The notes under the pieces were generated by a model. The model was given only the letters and a program-made list of their open reading frames with translations. It did not search any database and had not been told where the DNA came from. Positions 44,259 through 54,406 of a DNA stretch of 64,000 nucleotides are shown piece after piece (the first letter of the stretch is position 1; each line of letters opens with the position of its first letter). Both the position numbers and the translations under genes were made by a program. Location: assembly GCF_035958815.1 (NCBI RefSeq), contig NZ_CP108383.1, forward strand, positions 930,001 to 994,000. The letters are read 5' to 3'. The DNA is from Nocardia sp. NBC_01327. Lineage in GTDB: Bacteria; Actinomycetota; Actinomycetes; Mycobacteriales; Mycobacteriaceae.

Positions 44259-44894
44259 GTGAGTTTCCCTCTGCTGCTGAGTTTTATCGGGCTGTGCGTA
44301 CTGCTGGCCCTCACTCCCGGCCCGGATACCTTTCTGGTGCTGCGCTTCACGATGGCCGGGCGCCGCCCCGGTATCGCCGCGGCGGTCGGATCGTCGTTCG
44401 GCGGGCTGGTCTGGGCGGTGGTGGTCGCGGCGGGTGTCGCGGCGCTGCTGGAACAGTCGGCGACGGCGTATCGCAGCTTGAAAGTGATCGGCGGAATCTA
44501 CCTGCTGTACCTGGGTGTTCGCGCCCTGCTCGAACACCGGCGCGGTCAGGCGGCGAGCGCCCCGGAACTCACCGCGGACGGTGCTCCGGCGCAGCGGGTG
44601 TCCGTTCGCTCGGCATTCGCTGCCGGATTGCTGTCCTGCATTTTCAACCCGAAGGTCGGGCTTTTCTATCTCGCGGTACTGCCGCAGTTCCTGTCGCAGG
44701 TGACCTTCGCGAATACGCTCGGCCTCGGCGCCATCGAATGCACCATCGCCGCAATCGAAATGGTGCTGCTGGCGGTCGCCGCCTCGCGCGCGGTGGCGCT
44801 GCTGCGCAAGCCCAAGGTGCGGGATCGGCTGGAACAGGCGAGCGCGGCCATCCTGGCGGCGCTGGGCCTCGGCACGGTGGCCTCGGCGGCCTGA
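44259..44894 (+). CDS. LysE/RhtB-family amino-acid exporter
   Basis: 211 residues, six predicted helices. Starts SFPLLLSFIGLCVLLALTPGPDTFLVLR, where TPGPD is the LysE signature, and has CIFNPKVGLFYLAVLPQF, another family block. Exports an amino acid or related metabolite. GTG 44,259 is used. A 15-bp direct repeat (44,889-44,903 and 44,905-44,919) duplicates the sequence around its stop codon. Confidence 0.88.
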   Translation: MSFPLLLSFIGLCVLLALTPGPDTFLVLRFTMAGRRPGIAAAVGSSFGGLVWAVVVAAGVAALLEQSATAYRSLKVIGGIYLLYLGVRALLEHRRGQAASAPELTADGAPAQRVSVRSAFAAGLLSCIFNPKVGLFYLAVLPQFLSQVTFANTLGLGAIECTIAAIEMVLLAVAASRAVALLRKPKVRDRLEQASAAILAALGLGTVASAA

Positions 44895-44942
44895 GCGCGC
44901 GGTCGCCTGAGCGCGCGGTGGCTCGGGCGCAAGAGCGCCGGC

Positions 44943-45512
44943 TCAGTCGGCGATCTCGGCGCGGTGGTAGACGCCGTTGTAATAGACCAGCGGCCCGACG
45001 GCGGGTGCGTCCTCGGTGTTGTCGTGCACGCGCGTGACCAATCCGACCACCAGGGTGTGATCGCCGATCGGGATGAGCTGATGCACGGTGGCCCGCACCC
45101 AGATCGGAGTGCCGTGCAGTACCGGTTCGCCGCTCGGCAGGGTGGTCCACAGCGACCGGTCGGTGAAGCGCTCTTCGGCGCTGCGGCTGAATCGCTGGGC
45201 CAGATGCTTCTGATGTTCGCCGAGGAAGTGCACGACCACCGAATCGGCGTTCGACAGGGCGGTGAGGCTGGAGGAGGTCGCGGCGATATTGAAGGAGATG
45301 AGCGGCGGCTCCGCCGAGAGGGAGGCGAAGGAGGTGGCGGTGAAACCGACCGGACCGGCCTCGGAGTGCAGGGTGACGATGGTGACGCCGGCGGGATAGT
45401 GCCGCATTGCGGCCCGGTACTGCTGGGCGGTGATGCCGCTCAGGTCGTCGGGCGCTTGGAAGTCGGCGCCGTGCGTGAATAGCTCGGTGCCGGGCGGCGG
45501 AGAATCGGTCAC
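44943..45512 (-). CDS. Flavin reductase family protein
   Basis: 189 residues with the flavin-reductase-like split barrel: [33 protein letters not shown] binds FMN. Probably supplies reduced flavin to a monooxygenase or is an FMN-dependent oxidoreductase; no partner is adjacent. Leaderless GTG: TAGGTT (45,519-45,524) is 6 nt upstream. Confidence 0.85.
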   Translation of the reverse strand: MTDSPPPGTELFTHGADFQAPDDLSGITAQQYRAAMRHYPAGVTIVTLHSEAGPVGFTATSFASLSAEPPLISFNIAATSSSLTALSNADSVVVHFLGEHQKHLAQRFSRSAEERFTDRSLWTTLPSGEPVLHGTPIWVRATVHQLIPIGDHTLVVGLVTRVHDNTEDAPAVGPLVYYNGVYHRAEIAD

Positions 45513-45655
45513 ATTCCGAACCTACGTCGTCCGGGGGCTGGATATTCCGGGGAGTGTGAAATATCGCGCGGGGGTGGAGTCTTGTGCGGAGTGGGGTGCG
45601 AGAAGTTGCGCGGATTTGGGGTCCCCCGAAACGACGGTAGGGGGTGGGGTGGGGA

Positions 45656-46129
45656 TCAGTCCACGTCTATGGCGAGACCTGCGGTGATTCGTACTAATTC
45701 TCCAAAAGTCGTGCGGAACATCGTATTCGGATGTCCGCCCGCCGCCCACAGCTCCGAATGCCGGGCCAGTGCGGTGTCGATGAAGGTGGGCAGATTGATC
45801 GGATGCCCGACCGGGGCGACGCCGCCGACCGGCTGCCCGGTCACCTGCCGCACCATGGCGGCGGGTGCGCGGGTGAGGGTGCCTTCCAGGCGCTGACCGG
45901 TGTGATCGAGGTCGACCTGGTGTGCGCCGGAGACCAGCAGTAGCACCGGATCGTCGTCGAGCAGGAAGACCAGGGATTTGGTGATGGCCCCGATCTCCAC
46001 GCCGAGGGCGTGGGCGGCATCCGCGGCGGTGTGGGTGGGTTGCGGCTGGGTGAGAATCACCCCGTGATGGCCGCGGGCGATGAGCGTGTCGGAGACTTTG
46101 GAAGCGACCGGCGGCAGGGACCTGCGCAT
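45656..46129 (-). CDS. YbaK/EbsC-type aminoacyl-tRNA deacylase
   Basis: 157 residues. ITKSLVFLLDDDPVLLLVSGAHQVD and VGGVAPVGHPINLPTFIDTAL are the core blocks of the YbaK/ProX editing domain, whose conserved Lys (in TKSL) and GxxPxG loop hydrolyse mischarged tRNAs. Leaderless ATG: TACTCT at 46,136-46,141 is 6 nt upstream. Confidence 0.88.
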   Translation of the reverse strand: MRRSLPPVASKVSDTLIARGHHGVILTQPQPTHTAADAAHALGVEIGAITKSLVFLLDDDPVLLLVSGAHQVDLDHTGQRLEGTLTRAPAAMVRQVTGQPVGGVAPVGHPINLPTFIDTALARHSELWAAGGHPNTMFRTTFGELVRITAGLAIDVD

Positions 46130-46168
46130 GGCACCAGAGTAGAGCGATTGCGGTGGATGTGCGGGGTA

Positions 46169-46489
46169 TCAGTATTCGGGGTAGCCCTCTTCGGGGCCGA
46201 GCATCCGTGTGAGGCGGATCCGGGTGATCCGCACGAGCTCGGTGACGGTGCGCTCCGAAATGGTTTCGTGCGCACACGAATCGAAGGCGCTGTCGAGTTC
46301 GGCGGGGGAGAGCGCGTGCAGTTCCCCGTCGGCGGCGGTGAGCAGGGCGTCGTGGCCGGGGTAGGGGCGGCCGTCCGCGATCTTGGCTGCCCAGGTGATG
46401 CTGCAGCAGCATTCGTACAGGGCGTGCACGGCGCGGTGCCGGGAAAATGTATTGAACCGGTCGAGGCCGATTCCGTGATGCATCAACAT
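46169..46489 (-). CDS. Internally shortened OHCU-decarboxylase-like protein
   Basis: 106 residues. GLDRFNTFSRHRAVHALYECC, ITWAAKIADGRPYPGHDALL and ALSPAELDSAF match the N-terminal half of OHCU decarboxylase (uric-acid pathway). ERTVTELVRITRIRLTRML matches its last helix. The middle ~50-60 residues, with the HPRIG and E..N..Y..FG catalytic segments, are missing; only a His in CAHETI remains. So it is not expected to be the normal enzyme. GGAG lies 5 nt before the ATG. Confidence 0.7.
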   Translation of the reverse strand: MLMHHGIGLDRFNTFSRHRAVHALYECCCSITWAAKIADGRPYPGHDALLTAADGELHALSPAELDSAFDSCAHETISERTVTELVRITRIRLTRMLGPEEGYPEY

Positions 46490-46621
46490 CGAATCTCCAC
46501 ACTCGGGAGTGCAGTTGGTGGACCGTTCAATCGTCCCGTTCGGGACCGCCGGTAAACCAGTGCGGCGCAGCAGATTTAGCACAGGGTTTACACCGCCCGC
46601 CCGGACCGCCCGAACCCCCGA

Positions 46622-46627
46622 TACGCT
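46622..46627 (+). promoter_or_regulatory. -10 box of leaderless crotonase gene
   Basis: TACGCT ends 6 nt before the ATG at 46,634, with no Shine-Dalgarno. Confidence 0.5.
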
Positions 46628-46633
46628 GGACCG

Positions 46634-47455
46634 ATGACCGATTGGAAGGCTTTCGAGGTCGAAAGCAAAGACCACATCGCGACCGTGACGCTGACCGGTC
46701 CCGGCAAGGGCAATGCCATGGGCCCGGACTTCTGGCGCGAGCTGCCGCTCATCTTCGGCGAGCTCGATGCCGATCCGGAGGTGCGGGCCATTGTTCTCAC
46801 CGGCGCGGGCAAGCACTTCTCCTACGGGCTGGATCTGCCCGCCATGGCTCCGACGTTCGGCGCGCTGCTGGCCGATCGGGCGCTGGCGGGGCCGCGGACC
46901 GGGTTCCTGCGGGAGGTGCGCGTCATGCAGGCCGCGGTCACCGCGGTCGCCGATTCGCACAAGCCGGTCATCGCGGCGGTCGCGGGCTGGTGCATCGGCG
47001 GCGGACTGGATCTGATCGCGGCCGCGGATATCCGGTTGGCCAGCGCGGACGCGAAGTTCAGTCTGCGGGAGGCGAAGGTGGCGATCGTCGCCGATATCGG
47101 GTCGCTGCACCGGCTGCCGGGGATCATCGGCGAGGGGCACCTGCGTGAACTCGCGTATACGGGCAAGGACATCGACGCCGCGCGCGCCGAGAAGATCGGC
47201 CTGATCAACGACGTCTACGCCGATCGGGAGGCGACGCTGGACGCGGCCTACGCGCTGGCGCGGGAGATCGCCGCGAACCCGCCGCTGGTGGTGCAGGGCA
47301 TCAAGGATGTGCTCGATCAGCCCAAGGTGGGCAAGGTGGCCGACGGGCTGCGCTACGTCTCGGCCTGGAATGCCGCATTCCTGCCCTCGGAGGATCTGAC
47401 CGAGGCCATTCAGGCGGTCTTCGAGAAGCGCGAGCCGCGCTTCCAGGGGAAATGA
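46634..47455 (+). CDS. Enoyl-CoA hydratase/isomerase, dienoyl-CoA isomerase-like
   Basis: 273 residues of the crotonase fold, resembling mycobacterial EchA21. The oxyanion-hole blocks are GKHFSYGLDLPA and AVAGWCIGGGLDLI. IVADIGSLHRLP carries an Asp at the position used by delta3,5-delta2,4-dienoyl-CoA isomerases, rather than the hydratase Glu pair. Acts in beta-oxidation of unsaturated acyl-CoAs. Leaderless ATG. Confidence 0.86.
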   Translation: MTDWKAFEVESKDHIATVTLTGPGKGNAMGPDFWRELPLIFGELDADPEVRAIVLTGAGKHFSYGLDLPAMAPTFGALLADRALAGPRTGFLREVRVMQAAVTAVADSHKPVIAAVAGWCIGGGLDLIAAADIRLASADAKFSLREAKVAIVADIGSLHRLPGIIGEGHLRELAYTGKDIDAARAEKIGLINDVYADREATLDAAYALAREIAANPPLVVQGIKDVLDQPKVGKVADGLRYVSAWNAAFLPSEDLTEAIQAVFEKREPRFQGK

Positions 47456-47471
47456 CAACTCTCGTAACCTC

Positions 47472-47581
47472 TCAGGGGCTTTGCCCCTGAAACCCCGTCC
47501 GAGGTCCGGCGCTGCTCTCCAGGTCCGGCAAACACGTTGCTAACGCTGGTCACCGAGACCGCTTGCGCCGCAAGCGGTCTC
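47472..47581. terminator. Two hairpins after the crotonase gene
   Basis: An 8-bp stem with a TTT loop (47,472-47,490) and a perfect 12-bp stem with a GCC loop (47,555-47,581). The first is 16 bp after the crotonase stop. Either could end transcription; neither has a T tract. Confidence 0.65.
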
Positions 47582-47673
47582 GAGTGGTCTCCGAGCCCTG
47601 ACGCTGGGCCGGAAAAGGACTGCCAACCTCCGGTTCGACGCCTATCGTGGTGCGAGGGATCGGGAGGTTGAGC

Positions 47674-49344
47674 ATGGCGACATCCGAGGTGACCGAATCG
47701 ACCGGGGAGGGTGGGTTCACCCATCGGCAGATTCTGGTGATTCTGAGCGGGCTGCTGCTCGGCATATTGCTGGCCGCGCTCGACCAGACCATTGTCTCCA
47801 CGGCGATCCGCACCATCGCCGATGATCTGAACGGGTATTCGCTGCAGGCCTGGGCGACCACCGCGTACCTGATCACGGCCACCCTGGCCACGCCGCTGTA
47901 CGGCAAACTCTCGGATATGTACGGGCGCAAGCCCTTCTATCTCGCCGCCATCAGCATCTTCCTGATCGGCTCGCTGCTGAGCGCGTTCTCGCAGTCGATG
48001 TACGAACTGGCCGCGTTCCGGGCGCTGCAGGGGCTTGGCGCGGGCGGGCTGATGTCGCTGGCGCTCACCATCGTCGGCGATATCGTGAGTCCGCGCGAAA
48101 GGGCCAAGTACCAGGGCTATTTCCTGGCGGTGTTCGGCACCTCCAGCGTGGTCGGGCCGGTGCTCGGCGGGCTGTTCGCCGGACAGGACAGCATTCTCGG
48201 CATTGCGGGCTGGCGCTGGGTATTCCTGGTGAATGTGCCGATCGGGCTGTTCACCCTGGTGGTGGTGACCCGCGCACTGCATCTGCCGGTGCGGGAGCGG
48301 TCACTGGACCGGGTGGACTACTGGGGCGCGGCGGTGCTGGCCATCGCGCTCACGCCACTGCTCATCGTGGCCCAGCAGGGGCGCGAATGGGGTTGGGGCA
48401 GTGTGCGATCGGTGCTCTGCTACGCGGTGGGGGCGGTCGGCGTGATCGTCTTCATCTGGGTGGAGCGAATGCTCGGGGACGCCGCGCTGATTCCGCTGCG
48501 TATTTTCCGGAACCGCACCTTCGCGCTCGGCGTGGTGATCTCGTTCGTGGTGGGCGCGGGCATGTTCGGCGGAATTCTGCTGCTGCCGCAGTATTTACAG
48601 GCGGTGCGCGGAGCCAGTCCGATGATCGGCGGCCTGCAGATGATGCCCATGGTGCTGGGCATGATGATCGGCTCGGTGGTCTCCGGGCAGCTGATCTCGC
48701 GGACCGGCCGCTACCGGGCGTACACGCTGATCGGCGCGGGCATGATCACCCTCGGCCTGTTCCTGCTGCACTATCTGCGCGCCGATACCGCGTACTGGAT
48801 CGTGGCGCTGTTCATGCTGTGCGTGGGATTCGGGCTGGGCAATCTCATGCAGCCGCTCATCATCGCGCTGCAGAATGCCTTGCAGCCCAAGGATATGGGC
48901 GTCTCGACGGCCGCGGCCACCTTCTTCCGGCAGATCGGCGGCACACTGGGCGCGGCGGTATTCCTGTCCGTGCTGTTCACCAGGCTGGCGCCGAATATCC
49001 GCACCGAACTCGTTGCGGCGGGCCATGATCAGAAGTTCCAGCAGGCGCTGCTCACCGGCAGAACCGACGGCAATCCGGCGGATATGGCGCTATCGCAGGG
49101 TTTACTGAATCACGACACCTCGGCCGCGCAGCACGTGCTGGCCGACAGTTCGGTGATTCAGCGGTTGAATCCGGTGCTGGCCGAGCCTTTCCAGGTCGGC
49201 TTCGCGGAATCGCTGTCCACGGTGTTCCTGACCACCTCGGCGGTGGCACTGGTGGCGCTGGTGCTGGTCGCGTTCTGGAAAGAGGTGCCGCTGCGCACCA
49301 CCGTGGGCGATGCCCCGGCCGAACCGGCTGCCGGCATCGGCTGA
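47674..49344 (+). CDS. DHA2-family drug:H+ antiporter (MFS, 14 helices)
   Basis: 556 residues. MFS motif A is GKLSDMYGRKPFY, and the N-terminal LAALDQTIVSTAIRTIADDL is typical of EmrB/QacA-type exporters; motif C is GTSSVVGPVLGGLF. A large loop before the last helix (residues ~440-505) is periplasmic. Substrate unknown; probably multidrug or lipid export. GGGAGG lies 7 nt before the ATG at 47,674. Confidence 0.92.
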   Translation: MATSEVTESTGEGGFTHRQILVILSGLLLGILLAALDQTIVSTAIRTIADDLNGYSLQAWATTAYLITATLATPLYGKLSDMYGRKPFYLAAISIFLIGSLLSAFSQSMYELAAFRALQGLGAGGLMSLALTIVGDIVSPRERAKYQGYFLAVFGTSSVVGPVLGGLFAGQDSILGIAGWRWVFLVNVPIGLFTLVVVTRALHLPVRERSLDRVDYWGAAVLAIALTPLLIVAQQGREWGWGSVRSVLCYAVGAVGVIVFIWVERMLGDAALIPLRIFRNRTFALGVVISFVVGAGMFGGILLLPQYLQAVRGASPMIGGLQMMPMVLGMMIGSVVSGQLISRTGRYRAYTLIGAGMITLGLFLLHYLRADTAYWIVALFMLCVGFGLGNLMQPLIIALQNALQPKDMGVSTAAATFFRQIGGTLGAAVFLSVLFTRLAPNIRTELVAAGHDQKFQQALLTGRTDGNPADMALSQGLLNHDTSAAQHVLADSSVIQRLNPVLAEPFQVGFAESLSTVFLTTSAVALVALVLVAFWKEVPLRTTVGDAPAEPAAGIG

Positions 49345-49359
49345 TCATCCGAAAACAGC

Positions 49360-49389
49360 AGTGGGTGGCGCGTTTCCGCGCCACCCACT
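49360..49389. terminator. Terminator between MFS gene and ppa
   Basis: Perfect 13-bp stem with a TTTC loop, arms 49,360-49,372 and 49,377-49,389; serves both convergent genes. Confidence 0.85.
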
Positions 49390-49406
49390 TCGTCTAACAG
49401 GCGAAA

Positions 49407-49898
49407 TCAGTGCTCGCCCTGGTCCTTCAGCCGCTGGACCGCCTCGACGTACAGGCTCTCGGCCTTGTCGCGGCCTTCCCAGCCTTCGACCTTGACCCAC
49501 TTGCCGGGCTCGAGGTCCTTGTAGCGCTCGAAGAAGTGCGCGATCTCCTTGCGCTGGAACTCCGGGATGTCCTCGACGTCCTGGATGTGGTCCCAGCGCT
49601 TGTCGCCGGCGGGCACCGCCACGACCTTCTCGTCGCCGCCGGCCTCGTCGCTCATGATCAGCACGCCGACCGGGCGGGACTCCACGAGAACACCCGGGAA
49701 CACGGGCTCGGGGAGCAGCACCATGCAGTCCAGCGGATCACCGTCGGAGCCGAGGGTGTTCTCGATGTAGCCGTAGTCGGCCGGGTACATCATCGGGGTG
49801 TAGAGGTAGCGGTCCAGACGAATCCGACCGGTCTTGTGGTCTACCTCGTACTTATTGCGCTGACCCCGGGGGATCTCGATGAGGACGTCGAACTCCAC
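49407..49898 (-). CDS. ppa: Inorganic pyrophosphatase
   Basis: 163 residues, family I, as Rv3628. The metal-binding signature is [14 protein letters not shown], and [18 protein letters not shown] and [20 protein letters not shown] are conserved blocks. Hydrolyses PPi from biosynthetic reactions. GGAG lies 5 nt before the GTG at 49,898, which gives the family length. Divergent from dacB. Confidence 0.97.
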   Translation of the reverse strand: MEFDVLIEIPRGQRNKYEVDHKTGRIRLDRYLYTPMMYPADYGYIENTLGSDGDPLDCMVLLPEPVFPGVLVESRPVGVLIMSDEAGGDEKVVAVPAGDKRWDHIQDVEDIPEFQRKEIAHFFERYKDLEPGKWVKVEGWEGRDKAESLYVEAVQRLKDQGEH

Positions 49899-50052
49899 GT
49901 CATCTCCTTCTTCGGTGCGTGTATGGCTGCCGACTCGCCAGCTCGTTCGGGGGAACGACTGCGCAACGAGGATAGTGTGGTGCCCGGGTACGTGGGTCCG
50001 GCAGGGACGCTCGGGCCTATCCCCATCACAGGTATCAGGGAGACAGCGGCAG

Positions 50053-51507
50053 GTGGCTCGGAACAAGCAGAACATCGGTGGGCTGGAAGCCAAGCGGCGT
50101 CGCAGAACCTGGATCGTAGTGGCATCCGCCCTGGTCGTTGTGGTGGGTGTGGCTGCCGGGGTGATCGTGACGCTGAAACCGTGGACGGAGGAATTCCGGC
50201 ACGGAGGTTTGACGATCGCCGCGCCGCCCTCGCCGGTCAAGCCCTTGCCGCAGGTCGCTCCGGCGCCCGCGACCGCACCGGCCCCGAGCGCGAAAGGCCT
50301 GGCAGCGGCCCTCGCGCCGGTGATCGGCACCCCGGATCTGGGCATCTTCGCCGGATCGGTGTCCGATGCCGACAGCGGGAATGTGCTGTGGACCGCCGAT
50401 CCGGACAAGCCGATGATTCCGGCCTCCACCGCCAAGGTGCTCACCACCGCAGCGGCCCTGCTCGCGCTGCCGCCCGATCACCGGGTGACCACGCAGGTCG
50501 TCGCGGGGACGGCGCCCGGTGAGATCGTGCTCGTCGGCGGCGGCGACCCCACGCTGACCGCGCAGCCGGACGGCAAGGGCTACTACACGAACGGCGCGCG
50601 ACTGTCGGATCTGGTGACGCAGCTGAAGAATTCCGGTCATCGGGCCGACAGCATCGCGGTCGACACCTCGGTCTTCACCGGATCCCCGATGGCGCAGGGC
50701 TGGGATCCGGCCGATATCGCGGGCGGTTCCATCGCGCCCATCGATTCGGTCATGATCGACGGCGGCCGGCAGAGCGCGCTGAAGGATTACTCCCCGCGCA
50801 GTGCCACACCGGGTTTGGACGCGGGACGGCAGCTGGCCACCGAACTGGGCATCGATCCCGGCAAGGTGCATCTGGGCACGGCGCCCGCGGGCGCCGCGAA
50901 ACTCGCCTCCGTGCAGTCCGCGCCGCTGCGGGATCGGTTGCGCGACATGATGGTTGACTCCGACGATGTGCTCGCCGAGGCGATCGGCCGCGAAATCGCC
51001 CTGGCCACCGGCTCGGAGGCCTCGTTCAACGGGGCGGTGAACGCCATGGCCACGACCCTGCGCGCGGCCGGATTCGATACCACCGGCCTCACCCTGCACG
51101 ATGCCAGCGGGCTCTCGGTGGACGACACCATTCCGCCGCGGCTGCTGGACCGCATCGTCACCGTCGCCGCGCTGCCGAACAATGGTGGCGGACAAGCGAA
51201 TTCATCCGGTGTCAGTGCCGCGGGCGCGGCCGACGATCCGCTGGCGACCCTGCTCGACTATCTGCCCGTCGCCGGCGCCACCGGCACGCTGTCGGACCGC
51301 TACACGGGCCAGGACCGGGTGGGCGCGGGCTGGGTCCGGGCCAAGACCGGAACTCTGGACGTGGCAAGCGCGTTGGTGGGGTATGTGCTGGACCACGATG
51401 GGCGCGTACTCACCTTCGCGTTGATGTCGAATCAGCGGCTGCCCGAACAGAGCCGCCCGGCATTGGACGCCATCGCGACCACACTGCGCAATTGTGGCTG
51501 CTCCTGA
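50053..51507 (+). CDS. dacB: D-alanyl-D-alanine carboxypeptidase/endopeptidase (PBP4 type)
   Basis: 484 residues, counterpart of Rv3627c. An N-terminal signal anchor ([20 protein letters not shown]) is followed by a Pro/Ala linker and an S13-family penicillin-binding domain. SxxK is Ser125-Lys128 (STAK) and KTG is 431-433. The SxN motif reads S303-D304-D305, with Asp instead of Asn. Trims peptidoglycan stem peptides outside the membrane. GGGAGA lies ~10 nt before the GTG. Confidence 0.93.
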   Translation: MARNKQNIGGLEAKRRRRTWIVVASALVVVVGVAAGVIVTLKPWTEEFRHGGLTIAAPPSPVKPLPQVAPAPATAPAPSAKGLAAALAPVIGTPDLGIFAGSVSDADSGNVLWTADPDKPMIPASTAKVLTTAAALLALPPDHRVTTQVVAGTAPGEIVLVGGGDPTLTAQPDGKGYYTNGARLSDLVTQLKNSGHRADSIAVDTSVFTGSPMAQGWDPADIAGGSIAPIDSVMIDGGRQSALKDYSPRSATPGLDAGRQLATELGIDPGKVHLGTAPAGAAKLASVQSAPLRDRLRDMMVDSDDVLAEAIGREIALATGSEASFNGAVNAMATTLRAAGFDTTGLTLHDASGLSVDDTIPPRLLDRIVTVAALPNNGGGQANSSGVSAAGAADDPLATLLDYLPVAGATGTLSDRYTGQDRVGAGWVRAKTGTLDVASALVGYVLDHDGRVLTFALMSNQRLPEQSRPALDAIATTLRNCGCS

Positions 51508-51514
51508 CGGGTGG

Positions 51515-52651
51515 ATGACTATGACCGGACCCGAACTCCCTGCCGCCCGGCCGGGCGCTGATGATCGTGGAGAGGCGCTGGTGAGCACCGGAATTCGCGA
51601 ACTGCCCCGCCCCGCCAAATCCGGGCTGGCCGGTTCCGTCGATTGGAGCCTGGCCGCCCGCACCGGCACCCTGCTGGTGCCGTCGGGGCCGAAGACCTCC
51701 CGGTATTCCGCCGAACAGGCGGTGGTCGAGCTGGCCGAATCCTCCCGGCGGGCCGAGGGCCCGGTGCGCGAGGTGAGCCGGTTGCTCGACAGCTCCGCGA
51801 TACCCGAGGCTCGCATCGTTGACCGCCCGGGCTGGATCGCCGCGGCCGCCGAATCCATGGCGCAGCTCACCGGAACCGGCGTCGAATCCGGTGAGAAGGG
51901 CAGATTCGCCGGGAAACCGGCGGGTGTGCAGGCCGGGGCCATGCTGGCCTTCCTGTCCACCGCCATTCTCGGCCAGTACGACCCGTTCAGCGGGCCCGAC
52001 GGCACCCTGCTGCTGGTCGCGCCGAACATCATGGCCGTGGAACGCGCACTCGGGGTGCCGCCCAGCGACTTCCGGCTCTGGGTATGCCTGCACGAGGTCA
52101 CCCACCGGGTGCAGTTCTCCTCCGCGCCCTGGCTGGCCGACTACATGCAGCGCAATGTCGAACTGCTCGGCGAGGCCGGGGACGAGCCCATGGCCGATGT
52201 GCTCGGCCGCCTGGCCGAGGCCGTGCGGGATCGCCGCCGCGGGATCGAGGATCCGGCCGGCGGCATGGTCGGACTGCTGCGCGCCACCCAGGCCGAACCG
52301 CAGCGCGAGGCCCTGGACCGGCTGCTCATGCTCGGCACCCTGCTGGAGGGTCACGCCGACCACATCATGGATGCGGTCGGCCCGGCCGTGGTCCCGTCGG
52401 TCACCCGCATTCGCTCGGCCTTCGACCAGCGCCGCAAGCGGCCCGGCAATCCGCTGCAGCGACTACTGCGCGCGCTGCTGGGCATGGATGCCAAAGTGGC
52501 GCAATACGTTCGGGGCAAGGCCTTCGTCGACGAGGTGGTGGACACCGTCGGCATGGAACGCTTCAACACCATCTGGACCGACGCCGAAACCCTCCCGCGC
52601 ACCGACGAGATCGGCGAACCGCAGCGCTGGGTCACCCGCGTCCTGGGCTGA
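51515..52651 (+). CDS. Zinc-dependent metalloprotease (Rv3626c-like)
   Basis: About 378 residues. WVCLHEVTHRVQF supplies HExxH and LLEGHADHIMD a downstream Glu ligand, the pattern of the actinobacterial 'coenzyme F420 biosynthesis associated'/DUF2342 metalloprotease family. No signal peptide, so cytoplasmic. Starts 7 bp after dacB; ATG 51,521 and an overlapping GTG 51,494 are alternatives. Always found between dacB and tilS in this order. Substrate unknown. Confidence 0.86.
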   Translation: MTMTGPELPAARPGADDRGEALVSTGIRELPRPAKSGLAGSVDWSLAARTGTLLVPSGPKTSRYSAEQAVVELAESSRRAEGPVREVSRLLDSSAIPEARIVDRPGWIAAAAESMAQLTGTGVESGEKGRFAGKPAGVQAGAMLAFLSTAILGQYDPFSGPDGTLLLVAPNIMAVERALGVPPSDFRLWVCLHEVTHRVQFSSAPWLADYMQRNVELLGEAGDEPMADVLGRLAEAVRDRRRGIEDPAGGMVGLLRATQAEPQREALDRLLMLGTLLEGHADHIMDAVGPAVVPSVTRIRSAFDQRRKRPGNPLQRLLRALLGMDAKVAQYVRGKAFVDEVVDTVGMERFNTIWTDAETLPRTDEIGEPQRWVTRVLG

Positions 52652-52746
52652 GCCACCCGGGGGGACTCCGGCCGTGCCGGTGCCGAGTGGGCTGAACAGG
52701 CTATGTGCCGGGTCGATGAGCGGTGCGGGCGTGCGACGATCGGGGC

Positions 52747-53754
52747 GTGAACTCTCGTCCTCGGCTGCCTGAGACGCGTGCGGCGCTGGAAATGCGTCAT
52801 GCCGTGCGGGATTGGCTGAGCCGGTATGCCCCGGTGGGGGTGGCGGCGATCGGACTGTCGGGCGGGGCGGACTCGCTGGCATTGACCGCTGCCGCCGTGG
52901 CGGAGGCCGAGGCCGTGGATGCCCTTGTCGTGGATCACCGATTGCAGGACGGGTCGGGCGCTGTGGCGGCGGAGGCTGCCGCCACAGCGCTGCGTCTGGG
53001 CTGCCGCACGGCACGGGTGCTTGCCGTCGAGGTCGGGAGTGCCGGTGGCATCGAGGCGGCGGCCCGGCGGGCGCGCTATGCGGCGCTGGACGAGGCTCGG
53101 GACGGGCTGCCCGTACTGCTCGGGCACACCCTCGACGATCAGGCCGAAACCGTGCTGCTCGGATTGGCGCGCGGGTCCGGCGGCCGCTCGATCCAGGGCA
53201 TGACGGAGTTCGCCGAACCGTGGGGCCGGCCGCTGCTGGGCGTGCGGCGCGAGGTGACCCGGCAGTTGTGCGCGGAGCTCGGGCTGACGCCCTGGGAGGA
53301 CCCGCACAACAGCGCGCCGGAGTTCACCCGGGTCCGGCTGCGCACCGAGGTGCTGCCGCTGCTGGAGGAGGTGCTCGGCGGGGGAGTGGCGGCCGCACTC
53401 GCGCGCACCGCGGCCCAGCTGCGGGAGGACGGCGCAGCTCTGGATGCGATCGCCGAGAATTTGCTGGAGGCGGCCCGTGATGGCAGTGGGCTGATGCTCG
53501 AGACGCTCGCCACTGCCGAGCCCGCGCTGCGGCGGCGCGTCATTCGCGCCTGGCTGCTCGGCGGCGGCGCAAAATCATTGACCGACAGCAATTTACGAGC
53601 GGTGGAGGCGCTGGTCACCGACTGGCATGGGCAGGGCGGGGTCGCGGTGTCCGGTTCGGTCACCGGGACCAGGTTGGTTGCCGCGCGTGAACATGGCAGG
53701 CTCATACTGGGCTCGGACCACGGCGAATCTGATCGGGGTCGACATCATCACTGA
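52747..53754 (+). CDS. tilS: tRNA(Ile)-lysidine synthetase
   Basis: 335 residues, counterpart of Rv3625c. N-terminal PP-loop SGGADSLAL near residue 38 for [22 protein letters not shown] and [22 protein letters not shown] are TilS blocks. Converts C34 of the CAU-anticodon tRNA-Ile to lysidine. GTG 52,747 has GACGAT 6 nt upstream (possibly leaderless); the GTG at 52,723 adds eight unsupported residues. Confidence 0.93.
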   Translation: MNSRPRLPETRAALEMRHAVRDWLSRYAPVGVAAIGLSGGADSLALTAAAVAEAEAVDALVVDHRLQDGSGAVAAEAAATALRLGCRTARVLAVEVGSAGGIEAAARRARYAALDEARDGLPVLLGHTLDDQAETVLLGLARGSGGRSIQGMTEFAEPWGRPLLGVRREVTRQLCAELGLTPWEDPHNSAPEFTRVRLRTEVLPLLEEVLGGGVAAALARTAAQLREDGAALDAIAENLLEAARDGSGLMLETLATAEPALRRRVIRAWLLGGGAKSLTDSNLRAVEALVTDWHGQGGVAVSGSVTGTRLVAAREHGRLILGSDHGESDRGRHHH

Positions 53755-53770
53755 AGGGAAACCAGCGGAC

Positions 53771-54325
53771 GTGTACGGGGATGACATCGCGTCAGTGCTG
53801 ATCAGCGAAGACCAGATCGCGGAAAAGATCGACGAGCTGGCCGCCTTGGTCGCCAAGCGTTATCCCGCCGATTCCCCCGAGGGTGATCTGCTGCTGGTGG
53901 GTGTGCTCAAGGGCGCCATCTTCTTCATGACCGATCTGGCCAAGAAGCTGACCGTGCCCACCCAGATGGAGTTCATGGCGGTCTCGTCCTACGGGTCCTC
54001 CACCTCGTCCTCGGGCGTGGTGCGGATCATGAAGGATCTGGACAAGGACATCGCCGGGCGCAATGTGCTGATCGTCGAGGACATCATCGACTCCGGTCTG
54101 ACGCTGTCCTGGCTGCTGCGCAATCTCTCCAGCCGCAATCCGGCCTCGCTCGAGGTCGTGACGCTGCTGCGCAAGCCGGACGCACTGCGCACCCAGGTGG
54201 ACGTGATGGCGGTCGGTTTCGATATCCCGAACGAGTTCGTTGTCGGATACGGCCTCGACTATGCCGAGCGGTACCGCGATCTGCCCTATATCGGCACCCT
54301 GGACCCGAAGGTCTACGGCGGCTAG
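53771..54325 (+). CDS. hpt: Hypoxanthine phosphoribosyltransferase
   Basis: 184 residues, counterpart of Rv3624c. The PRPP-binding loop is [16 protein letters not shown], and [11 protein letters not shown] and [17 protein letters not shown] (flexible catalytic loop) are typical. Purine salvage. GTG 53,771 gives the family length; the frame is open upstream into tilS, so a longer form from ATG 53,693 is possible. In mycobacteria ftsH follows; here a terminator and a LysR gene follow instead. Confidence 0.95.
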   Translation: MYGDDIASVLISEDQIAEKIDELAALVAKRYPADSPEGDLLLVGVLKGAIFFMTDLAKKLTVPTQMEFMAVSSYGSSTSSSGVVRIMKDLDKDIAGRNVLIVEDIIDSGLTLSWLLRNLSSRNPASLEVVTLLRKPDALRTQVDVMAVGFDIPNEFVVGYGLDYAERYRDLPYIGTLDPKVYGG

Positions 54326-54376
54326 AAACTCTCCGCGGCGGCCGCTTCCGGCGCCTGGAATCGATCTTCGCGGCCG

Positions 54377-54406
54377 AGCCGCCTGCCCATCGGGCGGGCG
54401 GCTTTT
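54377..54406 (+). terminator. hpt terminator
   Basis: 12-bp stem with one G-T pair and an ATC loop (arms 54,377-54,388 and 54,392-54,403), then TTT. Confidence 0.88.
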
